Assembly: GCA_018105865.1 (NCBI GenBank)
Contig: CM030849.1
Location: forward strand, 1,961,013 to 2,025,012
DNA length: 64,000 bases
Source: Metaphire vulgaris
Taxonomy: Eukaryota > Annelida > Clitellata > Crassiclitellata > Megascolecidae
Direction: 5' to 3'
Position numbers and translations under genes: made by a program. Within the stretch, counting starts at the first letter, position 1, and each line of letters begins with the position of its first letter. A model generated the notes under the pieces. The model saw only the letters and a list, made by a program, of their open reading frames with translations. It searched no databases and was not told the DNA's origin. Shown piece after piece: positions 43,669 through 54,289 of this stretch.

Positions 43669-43705
43669 GGGCAAAAATCCTGGCTCAACGGTCAGTAGCA
43701 TCAGC

Positions 43706-43778
<73 letters not shown>

Positions 43779-43825
43779 GCAGGGCAAAAAATAGTGAAAT
43801 GCTCAATGCTGTCAGTAGCATCAGC

Positions 43826-43877
<52 letters not shown>

Positions 43878-43880
43878 GCA
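43637..43880. repeat. Three (AAT)n blocks separated by a duplicated spacer
   Basis: The spacer AGTGAAATGCTCAATGCTGT CAGTAGCATCAGCAATAATA recurs between the blocks and before them, so the whole unit was tandemly duplicated. Lies 40 bp from exon 20. Confidence 0.9.
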
Positions 43881-43920
43881 GGGCAAAAAAAATAGTGAAA
43901 CGTTCAATGCTGTCACATAC

Positions 43921-44067
43921 AGAATTCTTAGCCTCCTTCTGCAACAGTGGCATAGTCTCAATCACGTAGAGATCAAATTGAGAACGGGACCAGATGTAAC
44001 CACCCCTGTCCGTGATGCTACCCAACACAAGCAGGTTGAACAGCAGGTAGTCAACTCCCTCCTGAAC
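43921..44067 (-). CDS. RNF213: RNF213-like exon 20, AAA2
   Basis: 49 codons, VQEGVDYLLFNLLVLGSITD to PLLQKEAKNS. The sequence GGYIWSRSQFDLYVIET matches the AAA2 core. Acceptor TTTTAG|GTT, donor AATTCT|GTATGT. Two long (TAA)n tracts follow in the intron. Confidence 0.92.
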
Positions 44068-44180
44068 CTAAAAGAACAAGGACAAGGTCTAAACATCTGA
44101 GGAAAACAACAACAACAACAACCACCACACAACTTATAATAATACAAACACTAATACTAAAAAAACCACTATAAGAACTG

Positions 44181-44183
<3 letters not shown>

Positions 44184-44224
<41 letters not shown>

Positions 44225-44510
44225 TTATTATTATGATGCTATTATTATTCTTCTTCTTCATTTTCTTCTTCTTCTTCTTCTTCTTCTTCTTCTTCTTTCA
44301 TTATTATTATTATTATTATTACTACTATCTACTCATCTACTACTACTCTATCACTACACTACTACTACTACTCTATCACTATTATTATTATCATCATTAT
44401 TATTATTACTATTATTATTATTATTATTATTATCACTACTACTACTACTACTATTATTATTATTATTATTATCACTACTACTACTACCACTATCACTATT
44501 ATTATTAATA
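44184..44510. repeat. ATT/TTC/ACT compound array
   Basis: Over 320 bp, ending near the donor of exon 19. Confidence 0.93.
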
Positions 44511-44546
44511 TTATTATTTATCATTATGATTATTATTATTATTAAC

Positions 44547-44796
44547 CTCATGTGCAACGTCGATGTGGAATATCCTTGGAACGATGACCTGTGGTTCGAG
44601 GGTGTGCCTGAGCAGTCGACCGAGAACGACGCTTGGGTCGACCGACTTGCAGTGCAGCGGGATGCTCACGAGGTATCCGCCGTCGCCGCGGCCCTGTCCC
44701 GGGAGGTTCCACTCCCGCCTCTGCTCGAGCAGCCTCCGCACCTTGAGCGACTTTCCAACTCCGGCACGATGTGACTTTATCACCCGTACAGAGCAC
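44547..44796 (-). CDS. RNF213: RNF213-like exon 19, AAA2 Walker A
   Basis: Opens CSVRVIKSHRAGVGKSLKVR. The P-loop RAGVGKS lacks the first canonical glycine, as the AAA2 unit of the family does, which in vertebrates binds but does not turn over ATP. Further on, SIPLHCKSVDPSVV and VPRIFHIDVAHE give the beta strand and the Walker-B-like strand (FHIDV), without the usual glutamate. Acceptor CTGTAG|G; donor CATGAG|GTTAATAATAAT, running into a microsatellite. Confidence 0.95.
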
Positions 44797-45025
44797 CTAC
44801 AGGAAATAACAGCAGAAAGGCTTTACTATTATATAAAGCAATCAAAGCAATAATGCACAAGATCTTGTAAATCTCTTACGGGTTGGTAAAAATTGTAAAT
44901 AAATATTAATAATAATTATCATAACAATTATAAAATAATAATCACAATATTATTGTAATATTATGATTTTAAGTGGTTTAGAAGGCATTAACTTGTGTGA
45001 AAACAAAACCACTTATATTGTGTGG

Positions 45026-45079
<54 letters not shown>

Positions 45080-45527
45080 CAGGCCAGGTCTTCGTCATCC
45101 AGCTGTGTCCAGCTATTGACTTCTCCATGTGACATCTCTCCAAAGTTCTCTGTCCTTTGCTATTTCTTCCAAGGTCATTTGGTGTTCCAAGGTCATTCGA
45201 TGTCTTCCGTGAGTTTTTCCGTTGATGTTCAGCCCTGCCATGTGCAGATCCTCTTCCAATCCGTCCACCCATCATCTTTTCGGTCTTTTAGACCTTCTTC
45301 CCTTTGGTTTGTAGTTGAAAATTAACAAGCATCGTCAAAAACTGCACATTTGTGTTTTAAATTTCCTGCATTTACGTTACTTTTATTATAAAGACTAGCT
45401 AACTTCTAACTAACTTCTACCGTTGCCGCGGCACAGCTGTGTTCCGCGGCACACAGGTCGCGAAGCCCTGCATTAAGGTATCAAATACACGATGCTGAGG
45501 GGTTGGTGAGAAAATGAATGGGTCGAC

Positions 45528-45712
45528 CTTTCTGGGTCCAACTCTGCAGCGGTCCTGCCGTTCTTCACATCAGCCACCATCAGGTGCTGCTTGAGATAGG
45601 CGCGCACATCCTGCAGATCAACCGGAGGCACTTTCACGGTAGCGATCGAGGGCGTTGATCATGTGGGAGCGATCTTCGTGCTCCCGACAGCAGACGACCA
45701 CCAGCTGAAGGT
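45528..45712 (-). CDS. RNF213: RNF213-like exon 18, with one frame break
   Basis: First frame LQLVVVCCREHEDRSHMINA then LDRYRES; second frame PPVDLQDVRAYLKQHLMVAD to TAAELDPE. The first frame would stop at a TGA just after the junction. The exon is 185 bp, one base more than the outer phases (1 and 2) allow, so one extra base near 45618-45636 would explain it. Acceptor TTTTAG|AC and donor GAAAG|GTCGAC are in phase with neighbours. It leads straight into the AAA2 P-loop exon. Confidence 0.85.
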
Positions 45713-45849
45713 CTAAAAAGAATGGACCAAACAATGATCGATAACAAGACTGCTGCTTCAACAAGTATTGCCTTCTAATCTAATCTAATCTAATCTATAT
45801 AATCTTGAATTTTCAAAGCGTCACTTCAAAATGCACATAAGCATCAGCT

Positions 45850-46035
45850 GATCTTCTTCTTCCTTCTTTCCTTCTGTCGTTCCCTATTTGGACAATGGGC
45901 CCGAATGAGTTCCTTCCACTTCTGTCTGTCTCTTGCTGCCCTGGTCATTTGGATGAGGTTCATTTGCATTTCTTCTGCATCCTCTTTTAAGTTTTCTATC
46001 CATGTTTCTCTTGGACATCCTTTTCTCCTTTTCTC
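45850..46035 (-). mobile_element. LINE ORF2 C-terminal tail
   Basis: Minus strand KGCPRETWIENLKEDAEEMQ then MNLIQMTRAARDRQKWKELI. Confidence 0.68.
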
Positions 46036-46050
46036 ATCAACATAATTGCA

Positions 46051-46111
46051 CAGGGTGGCGCAAAAAACGGACTATATTAAATTCAAACCTAAATGTGACT
46101 AGTCCAGTTTT
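46051..46111. mobile_element. Truncated 80-bp-family MITE
   Basis: CAGGGTGGCGCAAAAAACGG start and GACTAGTCCAGTTTTT; the right terminus is missing. Confidence 0.72.
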
Positions 46112-46288
46112 TATAATAATATACGATACACCAAAATCAAAATCATTCAAGATCCAGGTCAAACCCAGGACATCTGGCCGGATACAGAGGCTTATAACTT
46201 GTGCCTAGGGTCTTCAGCAGATAGATTTGGAATAGCAGAAATTGAACACCTTTTGAGTATAATAACTGTTGTCACAACAGTGCACTGC

Positions 46289-46362
<74 letters not shown>
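46289..46362. repeat. (ATT)n microsatellite
   Basis: About 24 uninterrupted units. Confidence 0.94.
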
Positions 46363-46365
<3 letters not shown>

Positions 46366-46724
46366 CACCATCACTATTACTATTGTTGCTATTATCATTA
46401 CCATTATCAATACTATTATATTTATCACATGACTGTGATAAACTGAGTTAGAGGACAATGTCTTTAACACAGGTGAGATCCTACTGGGCTACTTAAAATC
46501 CATGAATAAAATTTACTTTTAAAAATTTTATTATTACTATTAACTGTTTATCTATCTATCTATTCATCTATTTATATTTATTACAAGAAAACTGAAAGGG
46601 TAACTTTGCCCTTGAGGAACCACATTACGAAATTTACGACAACATCTATGAACAAAACTTTGGTGCCAGCACTAAGACCATAACCAGTAAATGCAATTTC
46701 TCATTTTCAGTAAAATAACGACGA

Positions 46725-46804
46725 TTAACCCCTTAACCGTGTATTTAACTGTAACTCAATGTAAAATGGACGGATATATCTGGGATCCCCAGTTAAGGGG
46801 TTAA
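46725..46804. mobile_element. TTAACCCC palindromic MITE
   Basis: GATATATC subtype, complete, 45 bp from exon 17. Confidence 0.82.
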
Positions 46805-46849
46805 CACCACCAAAGTTATACTGAGCGATCCAAGTTTCTAGAAAGATAC

Positions 46850-46997
46850 CTTTAACTTCATGGCTGTGCTTGTCAAGACTTAGCTCCACCCTACGAGCCA
46901 CATCGTAGTCCAGCAACTCCGCATGGACAAGACAGTAGATCTTTCCGTGGAATCCATTCCGCGCGTCTCCTTCCGCCCTTCGCCACAACAGCTCCAC
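46850..46997 (-). CDS. RNF213: RNF213-like exon 17
   Basis: Codes VELLWRRAEGDARNGFHGKI to VELSLDKHSHEVK, including YCLVHAELLDYDVA, the conserved strand-helix element before AAA2. Acceptor TTCCAG|GTG, donor TTAAAG|GTATCT. Confidence 0.92.
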
Positions 46998-47556
46998 CTG
47001 GAAAAACACACATGTTGGTAAGAAGCCCGCCAGATATTTCTTCAGAGAAGAGCATATACAACTGTGAATGAAAGAGGAAAGAAAGATCCAAGCCGCTCTA
47101 ATGTTTGGAACAAGAGTACCAATAAGTAAGGAAGGCCAAACAAGGAAAGGTGTGATGATGTTGAAGACTGCTGTTGAAGCAGAATACAGGATCTGAGTCA
47201 CAGAGCAATAATAATAATAATAATAATAATAATTATTAATATTATTTATTTATTGACAATTTATATAGCGCAGTAGAACAAGGCTAAGGCCTACAACAAG
47301 AGCACTTAACAAAGTTCATATCCTATAATAATAATAATAATAATAATAACAATGTTTAGAATGGTTCAATATGGTCTGCCCTATTAGAACAGGAAATGGA
47401 TGAACAAAATGAACAATGAACAGAGAAAGAATGGCAACAAGCTGTAGAGGTGTCACTATACACCAACTGGTGATAAGCCCATGGTAGTTGATGATGGTGA
47501 TGATGATGATGATAAACAAGTTTGTTTATAAACTGAAAAATTAAGTGTGAACTTGC

Positions 47557-47669
47557 GTCTTCAGCAGTCGTGTGGGAGTTGCAAACAAGGACTTCGTCAA
47601 TCCCCGGAAGACAGTTCTTGCCTGATTTGCTATTCATGTAGATCGAAAGAACGACAGCGAAGATGTCAG
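47557..47669 (-). CDS. RNF213: RNF213-like exon 16, GC donor
   Basis: Codes DIFAVVLSIYMNSKSGKNCL then PGIDEVLVCNSHTTAED. Continuity with the next exon (ED|VELLWRR, as in the family) requires the donor GAAGAC|GCAAGT, a GC-AG intron with otherwise consensus bases. No GT donor gives a compatible phase. Confidence 0.85.
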
Positions 47670-48172
47670 CTGGAAAATAAAGAACAAAATAATCAATTGG
47701 AGAAAACCTACAGCCATTCAGAACAATGATTTTTGCTCACATCTGACTAGAATTTGTTTGGCTGGCGCTATAGAAGTTGATGATTAGATTATATTAGAAT
47801 AGACTTGATCCAATGCTAATACTGGTACTGCAAGTTTTCATTTAGTACTCTTTAATTATGTGCCAGATAAAAATATTCCCATACTCTGGCTTGACCCAGA
47901 TAAGAATATCTCCATAGTCTGACTTGACCCAGATAAAAATATCTCCAAACCCGGACTCCAAGACTTAAACCTGATAAACAGGCAGTACAGCAAATCCTCA
48001 TCAAACATAATGATCTACAACACTACATTACAACTGAGATATATAGTCATTCACAATATACAGTATTCATAACAGTACTACGATCGATTAGGAAGTCGAT
48101 TAGATTAGATCGATTGCAAGTCAACAAAGCACACGTTAATGCAAAGCAGAAGAAATATGAAAAGCAATTTAC

Positions 48173-48247
48173 CTCGTGAGCACAGGACAAGATTAGGTTT
48201 TCCCTTCTTAAAGGAGTTCGGAAGATTGCGATCAACCTTCGCATCAT
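48173..48247 (-). CDS. RNF213: RNF213-like exon 15
   Basis: Read in the phase set by its neighbours it codes DAKVDRNLPNSFKKGKPNLV then LCSR; the motif KKGKPNLVLC is typical of the family just before AAA2. The alternative ATG-led reading frame is a shadow. Acceptor GTGCAG|AT, donor CGAG|GTAAAT. Confidence 0.83.
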
Positions 48248-48499
48248 CTGCACAAATTTTGAGACATTTCAAGATGACAGATTCAAAAAAATGTCAATAA
48301 TTTCATTTACCGGTAATTTGCTTTTGGAAAACACTGGTCACTTCAATTGCATTACAAGCGTCAAAGAGAGGAAATACTGATTGTTGGAGATGCTGCAATA
48401 GTTAAACATTAGGAAAAATGAAAATGCACTCTATTAAGCTCATGAAGATGGCTAAACACCAAGCAAGAGTCTAATCCTTGTGCATCTTTTACTGGATAC

Positions 48500-48795
48500 A
48501 TTTGCACTAGGGATGTTAGTCAGGGTGGGTTCCCAGTTCCTTCCCGGCGGTGTTTTTCTGGAGACACCATCTCTCTGTCTAAGCGCTCACCGCAGAGTTT
48601 AGCCTGCTCTTGGGCAGTTTTCCGGGGGGTACCATGAGGAGGTACTGCGGCGAGCTTTCGTACGAGAGGCCATACCAACCGAGAGGTCTTCTACTCTTCA
48701 GAGCTGCCTCTCCTTTCGCCCCCGTAAGGGCTAGTTGGTGATCGATTTGTCCTCGGTCTCTAGGACCTCTTCATCGATACTTGTGCAGTGAACTT
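48500..48795. repeat. Unclassified GC-rich intronic block
   Basis: About 290 bp of clearly higher GC (TTCCCGGCGGTGTTTTTCTG, GGTACTGCGGCGAGCTTTCG, CCCCCGTAAGGGCTAG) within AT-rich intron. No open frame fits the gene. Probably an old SINE or element body that I cannot name. Confidence 0.4.
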
Positions 48796-49121
48796 GAAAT
48801 TCAACTTTACTAGCCCTCACTTTCTCACTAACTCACTCACTCAATCACGCACTCACCCATCCACCCACCCACCCACTCACATTCATTCATTCACCTATCC
48901 ATTTACTCATTCACTCAACCATTCATTCATAAACCTATTCATTCAGTCATTCACTCATTAGCCTATTCATTTATTCAGTCATTCAGTCATTCACTCACTG
49001 AGTCTCACTCACTCACCCACTTATGTGATAATATTCAGAATACTTTCTTTATCCAAGAGATGAATAAAATAATAAAATACTTAAATACATTAAAACAACC
49101 AGCTGTCATTTATTCACTCAC

Positions 49122-49243
49122 CCATTGCAGCCAACTGCTTCAACATGCATCCGAGATGCTTGACACTGATGTAATCGGCGACACTCATGTGCATCTCGCT
49201 CTGATAAATCCTCCACAACTCGTCGAGACTCTTTGTAAGACGC
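49122..49243 (-). CDS. RNF213: RNF213-like exon 14
   Basis: Codes RLTKSLDELWRIYQSEMHMS to LGCMLKQLAAM. Acceptor ATTTCAG|G and donor AATGG|GTGAGT fit phases 2 and 1. Confidence 0.88.
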
Positions 49244-49629
49244 CTGAAATGAGTCCACAAACCAAACACAAGGCCAGTTAATAAACCTGCTTCAAAGTAT
49301 ACGCAGCATTTAGATGTAAACGCAGTTCCATACTCAAAAGAGCATGGAGTCCAGCACTGATCTCCACGTACTAGGCAGCATAGATTTTAATTATACACTA
49401 GATGCCGTCTACCTATGCCTTCTATGGCAAAGTCAGCCGACAGTTGACGCCAAATATCCACCATTTTGGTACACTGTTGTCATGGTTACCATCGTTTAGA
49501 ATATTATCTACAGTGAACATATTTAATTGAAACACACTCCATGTAAAATGGCGGAAATCTGGTATCACTTTCTGATACCATAGATTCTGTCTAGTAATAT
49601 TAAAGTCTATGCTAGGCAAGCAGCAACAC

Positions 49630-49845
49630 GGGTGGTTTACGCCATTAATCTAGAATAGTATGCCGTTGCTTTCTCTAGACCCATGTTTTACCGGCGCAGT
49701 TTAAATACCACTACCAATTTATCCACGCCCAAGCGATGAACGGCTTGGTTGGCCGCTGGCAACCACGACTCGATCCCATCCAAGCACGAGCCGTGCTCAA
49801 CGTTGCTTAACTTCGACGTTCTGACAAGAACCGGTCACACAACAA
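49630..49845 (-). mobile_element. 5S rRNA-derived SINE
   Basis: On the minus strand GAAGTTAAGCAACGTTGAGC then GCTTGGATGGGATCG match 5S rRNA, and GGATAAATTGGTAGTGGTAT, GAGAAAGCAACGGCATACTA match the body of the 5411 copy. Confidence 0.8.
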
Positions 49846-49935
49846 CACCAAGTAGGCAGAATGTGTATAGCACATAAGGAACATATACGAGTACATTGAA
49901 CAAACTAAATTCAATAAAAAAGGAACAAGCATATA

Positions 49936-50016
49936 TTAACCCCTTAACTGGGCAACTATTTGTAACTCAATGTAAAATGGACGAGCGTTACTCGGGGCAC
50001 CCAGTTAAGGGGTTAA
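49936..50016. mobile_element. TTAACCCC palindromic MITE
   Basis: GAGCGTTACTC subtype, complete, 38 bp from exon 13. Confidence 0.82.
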
Positions 50017-50054
50017 ACTAAGCATAATATTTCGAAACAAAGTTCAACACTTAC

Positions 50055-50265
50055 TGCAGCCTGTTTGTAAGGTTTGGCGATTTGAAGAAATTGGCAGTTA
50101 AGGCTTCCATCGTGGTATCCAAATTTAAACCGCTGTATTGGATCCTCTTAAGCGACCCTACCCCATCCACACTGACGCCATCATCATCAGCATCATCATC
50201 CATGCGTGCATTATTATCATCATCATTCCCTTCTTCATCTTTATTTGCCATACACCAAAGAATTC
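50055..50265 (-). CDS. RNF213: RNF213-like exon 13, UBA-like end plus acidic insert
   Basis: Begins ILWCMANKDEEG, which would complete the UBA-like third helix started in the previous exon, then an Asp-rich insert (DDDNNARMDDDADDDGVSVD), then GSLKRIQYSGLNLDTTMEAL. The Asp run comes from GAT/GAC triplets. Acceptor ACTAG|GA, donor CTGCA|GTAAGT. Confidence 0.88.
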
Positions 50266-50614
50266 CTAGTAAATAAAAACAGTGTTGACATCTTGAAAGA
50301 GTCTAAAAAAATAGGTCTGACTTGAAATAACACACTGAAATTCAATCTGATTGTGAAAAAAATAAATAAATAATAAATAAATAATATTATAATGGATGCT
50401 ATAAGACTTACAGATAACTATCTTAGAAATTGAGTGTTTTCTAAAAAGACATTCACACAATAATTGGTCCTGCTAAATTAATATGGGCAGCCAAGCGGTG
50501 CAAATTAAGGAACATTTTTAATGGAATCTGAGGGGATTGTTTTAAGTTACATGTTTGATTCTCCAGTCACGTAATAGGACATGTAAACATTTTTACAATG
50601 TGTTCAATTTTCAC

Positions 50615-50831
50615 CAGTGGCACAGCCAGAATCCCGGAATAGGGGGCACTTTGACTTTTGGCGTAAAAAGTCTCCAACGGGCAAAAAAAGGTGGCCGTCA
50701 AGCAAATCTTTGCACAGTCATTGACGTATTGTCTTCAATCATGCCACCCACCTGCCCCCCTCAAATTTCTCAACATTTTGCACAAATCCCAGCCTGAATA
50801 GAGGGGGCCACTCCATGGGGCTATGCCAATG
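50615..50831. mobile_element. hAT-type MITE (CAGTGGCGTAGC family)
   Basis: Ends CAGTGGCACAGCCAG / GGGCTATGCCAATG; flanks ATTTTCAC / ATTTTGGC (6 of 8). Confidence 0.72.
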
Positions 50832-51010
50832 ATTTTGGCTATAGAAGCTTCATAACACCCACATTATTGAACAAATAGGTGTACAGCATTTAGCAAAACT
50901 AGCACTAAGGAAGAATTTTTCACACACACACACACACAAATATCAAGCACAGAGAAAATCGATGAAGATTTAGCAAATGAAATACATTATTTCAGAAAAG
51001 AAATAGGTAC

Positions 51011-51659
51011 CTTCATCAATGTCATCTGGACTGTGCTCCTTCAGAGCACGAAGGGCCAATCTTTCGCTGAATCCAGTCTCCCTCATCGCCTCCAGGAACT
51101 TCAGTGCAGCCTCATTTTTCTGAAACATCATGTCCTCCATCTTGTCGTCATCGTCGTCAGCCTCCGTTGACATTTTCTCGTCTCTCTCGCTCCTTCCTTT
51201 AGCCTCCATGCTCCTAAAAGCGGCGCACATCGCATCGGCGATGTCCTTCAGCGTACAGTTGCGTTTCACGAGCGCAAGGAGCGGGTAGATCTCCTTGGAT
51301 ACCTGCGCGCTGTCCGAGTTGATACGCGCCAGCTCGTTCTGGAGTATGACGAGCTGCTCGGTGGTGTAGTAGTTGAGAAAGTGCGACTCGGTCCGGTGCG
51401 ACTCGATGTGGTCCAGCCACTCGGTGAGACACGTCTCCATGAAGGCGCACAGGTCGTGGATGTATCCGCAGACGCCGTTCACGGCGTCCTTCTTCCATCC
51501 GCACAGAACGTGCTTGCCGTTCTTTCCGAATTCCACCTTGACGTAGACTGGTTTCAGAGGGTTACAGTCGAATATCGCGCGCCAATTGTGGAACAGACTA
51601 CACCCGGCATTGCATATTCGAACGTACAGCGCTCCCAATCTCGTAATACCATCAAGAAT
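51011..51659 (-). CDS. RNF213: RNF213-like exon 12, largest exon, AAA1 region to UBA-like start
   Basis: 649 bp, fully open, from ILDGITRLGALYVRICNAGC to SPDDIDE. The middle (CGWKKDAVNGVCGYIHDLCA, LNYYTTEQLVILQNELARIN) matches the RNF213 segment N-terminal to AAA2. The last 30 codons (LKFLEAMRETGFSERLALRA) look like helix 1 and 2 of a UBA fold. An acidic stretch (STEADDDDDKMED) precedes it. Acceptor CTGTAG|ATT; donor GATGAAG|GTACCT, phase 1. Confidence 0.94.
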
Positions 51660-51734
51660 CTACAGAAGAGGGAATTTAGGAAAACAATGACAAAAAACTA
51701 TGACCAGTAAAATTTATTACTATCATTGGCATTA

Positions 51735-51754
51735 TTATTATTATTATTATTATT

Positions 51755-51821
<67 letters not shown>

Positions 51822-51822
51822 C
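51735..51822. repeat. (ATT)n then (ATC)n microsatellite
   Basis: 75 bp upstream of exon 12 on the minus strand; poly-His ORF is an artefact. Confidence 0.94.
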
Positions 51823-51899
51823 ATGGTTGCTAGTGCAAATCAAGTCATTCATAGAGTGAAGAATAATTTATTGTACTTTTTCAGATGCTCTGTCCAAAG

Positions 51900-52195
51900 A
51901 CAGGTTCCACACCTCCAGCGTCACCACTCCCTTCTACCTTGCATTTTTATCTTGAGGGTTGAGAACTTGTTTCTTTGCTGTAGTGTCAAACATCCACTCC
52001 AGCATCAATGACCTTGGTCGCCCTTTCTGCGCTTGCCTTTCATCTTTCCTTATAGTACCAGGTATGATGCCTCTTAGTAGACATGAATCTTCTCTCAAAA
52101 CATGTCCTACCCACTTCTTCTGTCTAGTACAAATAGTGTTTATTCGGCTTGAAGGTAGAAGAATTGCAAGAACAGTGCAATTAATGGGGTGAACA
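51900..52195 (-). mobile_element. LINE ORF2 tail, decayed
   Basis: Minus strand RQKKWVGHVLREDSCLLRGI then KGRPRSLMLEWMFDT, typical of the post-RT region. Confidence 0.65.
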
Positions 52196-52309
52196 AAATT
52201 GCCCAAGGTTGCTACATAGTCTCTGGGGTCAGATTCAGAACCACTACTCCCCCTAGCTGTGTGCCACCTACATCGCTGATTGCCTAGACCAGATACGAGC
52301 ACCGGACAG

Positions 52310-52477
52310 GGTTTAATCTAGGCCGTTTGTAGGGGGGAAATTGCCCTCCGCCCCCCAGGAAATTTCAAATTCCCCGGAAATTTTGGCATACTACATCAAC
52401 TAACAGCAGCCCCCTAGCTGACTTCCCCCCGGCCTTTTCAGTTTTCCCCGGAGTCCAGGAGTCCAGATTAGGCACTG
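52310..52477. mobile_element. Second copy of the CAGTGTTTAATCTAG MITE
   Basis: Body sequence (AGGAAATTTCAAATT, TTTTGGCATACTACAT, GGAGTCCAGGAGTCCAGATTA) matches the copy at 5816-6012, with decayed ends. Confidence 0.8.
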
Positions 52478-52593
52478 GCGCCGGAACCCAACGCCCGGAC
52501 TCGAGTACGGAACCTACCTTTACCGTTTTTTTACACAATCTTAACCGCACCACTAAAGCAATCACTTTGTAACCAACGGTCCGCGAAACGGAC

Positions 52594-52800
52594 CTCGACG
52601 AAGTTGCTGACATCCTTTTCCTTTCCCTCCTGAGCCTTTCCGGCGACCAACATCAGTCTGCTCTGAAGGTCGTTCAACTGCTGGACGTTGAGCGCCTGCC
52701 ATTTCGACCGTTCCTGCTCTTCGCTGACGAAGGCGTCCCTTTCCACGTCCCGGTCACCTTTTTCCATTCGAAGTTTCAGCTCAACGACATCTTCGAGCGA
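52594..52800 (-). CDS. RNF213: RNF213-like exon 11, AAA1-proximal
   Basis: 69 codons beginning SLEDVVELKLRMEKGDRDVE and containing LNDLQSRLMLVAGKAQEGKE, a family signature. Acceptor GTGTAG|TCG, donor GTCGAG|GTCCGT. A frame stays open past the donor for about 90 bp but reads non-conserved sequence. Confidence 0.88.
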
Positions 52801-53202
52801 CTACACGGGGCAGACAACAGATTTTTACTAATGCTAAATTCTACACATGTACAGTTTCAACTGTTATAATTCTGAGAAGATCTATGAGACTGTCGCTGTG
52901 GCATTTTAATTGAGGCAGTTTGAGAGAGAAAAAACAGAAAATCATCTTTAAAGAAAACAATTTTCCACTTTGCACTAGACAGCATTTGCAAGTCGAGTAA
53001 ACAGCAGCTTACTACTACAACATTAATCACTTACAACTACAATTACAACAATTACTACTACCACTACTGTTACGAGACACCGAATGACCTTGGAAGAAAT
53101 AGCAAAGGACAAGAGAACTTTGGAGAGATGTCATGGAGAAGTCGACAGCTGGACACAACTGGAGGATGAAGACCTGACCTGACTACTATTACTACTACAG
53201 TA

Positions 53203-53340
53203 CTTCTACCACCACCACCACCACCACCACCACCACCACCACCACACCACCACCACCACCACCACCACCACCACCACCACCACCACCACCACCACCACCA
53301 CCACCACCACCACCACCACCACCAATACTACTACTACTAC

Positions 53341-53392
<52 letters not shown>
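53203..53392. repeat. (ACC)n, (ACT)n, (AAT)n compound
   Basis: About 110 bp ACC followed by AAT that runs into the donor of exon 10. Confidence 0.95.
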
Positions 53393-53394
<2 letters not shown>

Positions 53395-53535
53395 CTTCAT
53401 TCCTTTTCCAAGATTTCCAACTGAGTAAATCCCTTGGGAGTTAATTGCCTGAGCATTTGCGAGCGCATTCAACTCAACCGAGCCATGCGACTCTTTAATC
53501 CGGTTCAACCAGTCCAACTGACGAGCAGTGTCTCT
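53395..53535 (-). CDS. RNF213: RNF213-like exon 10, AAA1-proximal
   Basis: 47 codons, RDTARQLDWLNRIKESHGSV to GIYSVGNLGKGMK, phase 0 to 0. The donor ATGAAG|GTATTATTATT merges directly into an (ATT)n microsatellite, so the repeat begins at intron position +3. Confidence 0.9.
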
Positions 53536-54164
53536 CTGTAAAACAGATTGCTGTCAATTTACGCCACTGCAATTACAATTACACTTAACACTTTAGATTA
53601 CACCTTTATTGTTATTGTTCATGACAATTTATATAGCGCCGTAACATAGCATGGGCCAAAGTCAAGGGTGCTTTACAAGGAACGTGGAAACGAGATGTTG
53701 AATAAATACATTACCGGTACTCGTACGGTCAATGCATGGCGTTAGTGTGTAGTATGAAAGGGCTGGGTGTGCTCTATTTCGAACCCTGTAGATCGAAATT
53801 GAGAATGATATTATTGATTATTCTTGCAAAGTTTAAAGCAATGAAGATGGAACAAGAGGAAAATGTGGATTTTATCGAAGAATTTCTTCAAATTGATTAG
53901 ATTTTTGCATATCTAGGTCCTATACACCCTCTATTCAACATACAAATAAATACTTTAGTACAGTGTATCTCCTTGTTAAAGTAGACATTTTAAAAATGCA
54001 TATTAAATTACATGACTTTGCAATTACCATATTTGTCAGATATTGTAATAGTGTATTCTTTTGTTTTGATACTAATAAACTGATTGATTGAGTGACTGAT
54101 TGATTGATTGACTGTTTGACTACAACTATTATTAATTATTAATGTTGATATCAAACTGTTCATT

Positions 54165-54186
54165 CAATCACATCATCATCATCATC

Positions 54187-54265
<79 letters not shown>

Positions 54266-54280
54266 CCATCGTCATAGCTG
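54165..54280. repeat. (ATC)n microsatellite
   Basis: Adjacent to a decayed LINE tail. Confidence 0.93.
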
Positions 54281-54289
54281 TTTTCTGCC

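Noticed and set aside
43636..44028. Poly-Leu/poly-Tyr ORF
   Set aside because: Microsatellite translation; only the part from 43921 upward is the AAA2 exon.
46999..47205. Continuation of exon 17 upstream as one long exon
   Set aside because: A good acceptor lies at 46998 and the upstream text is not conserved.
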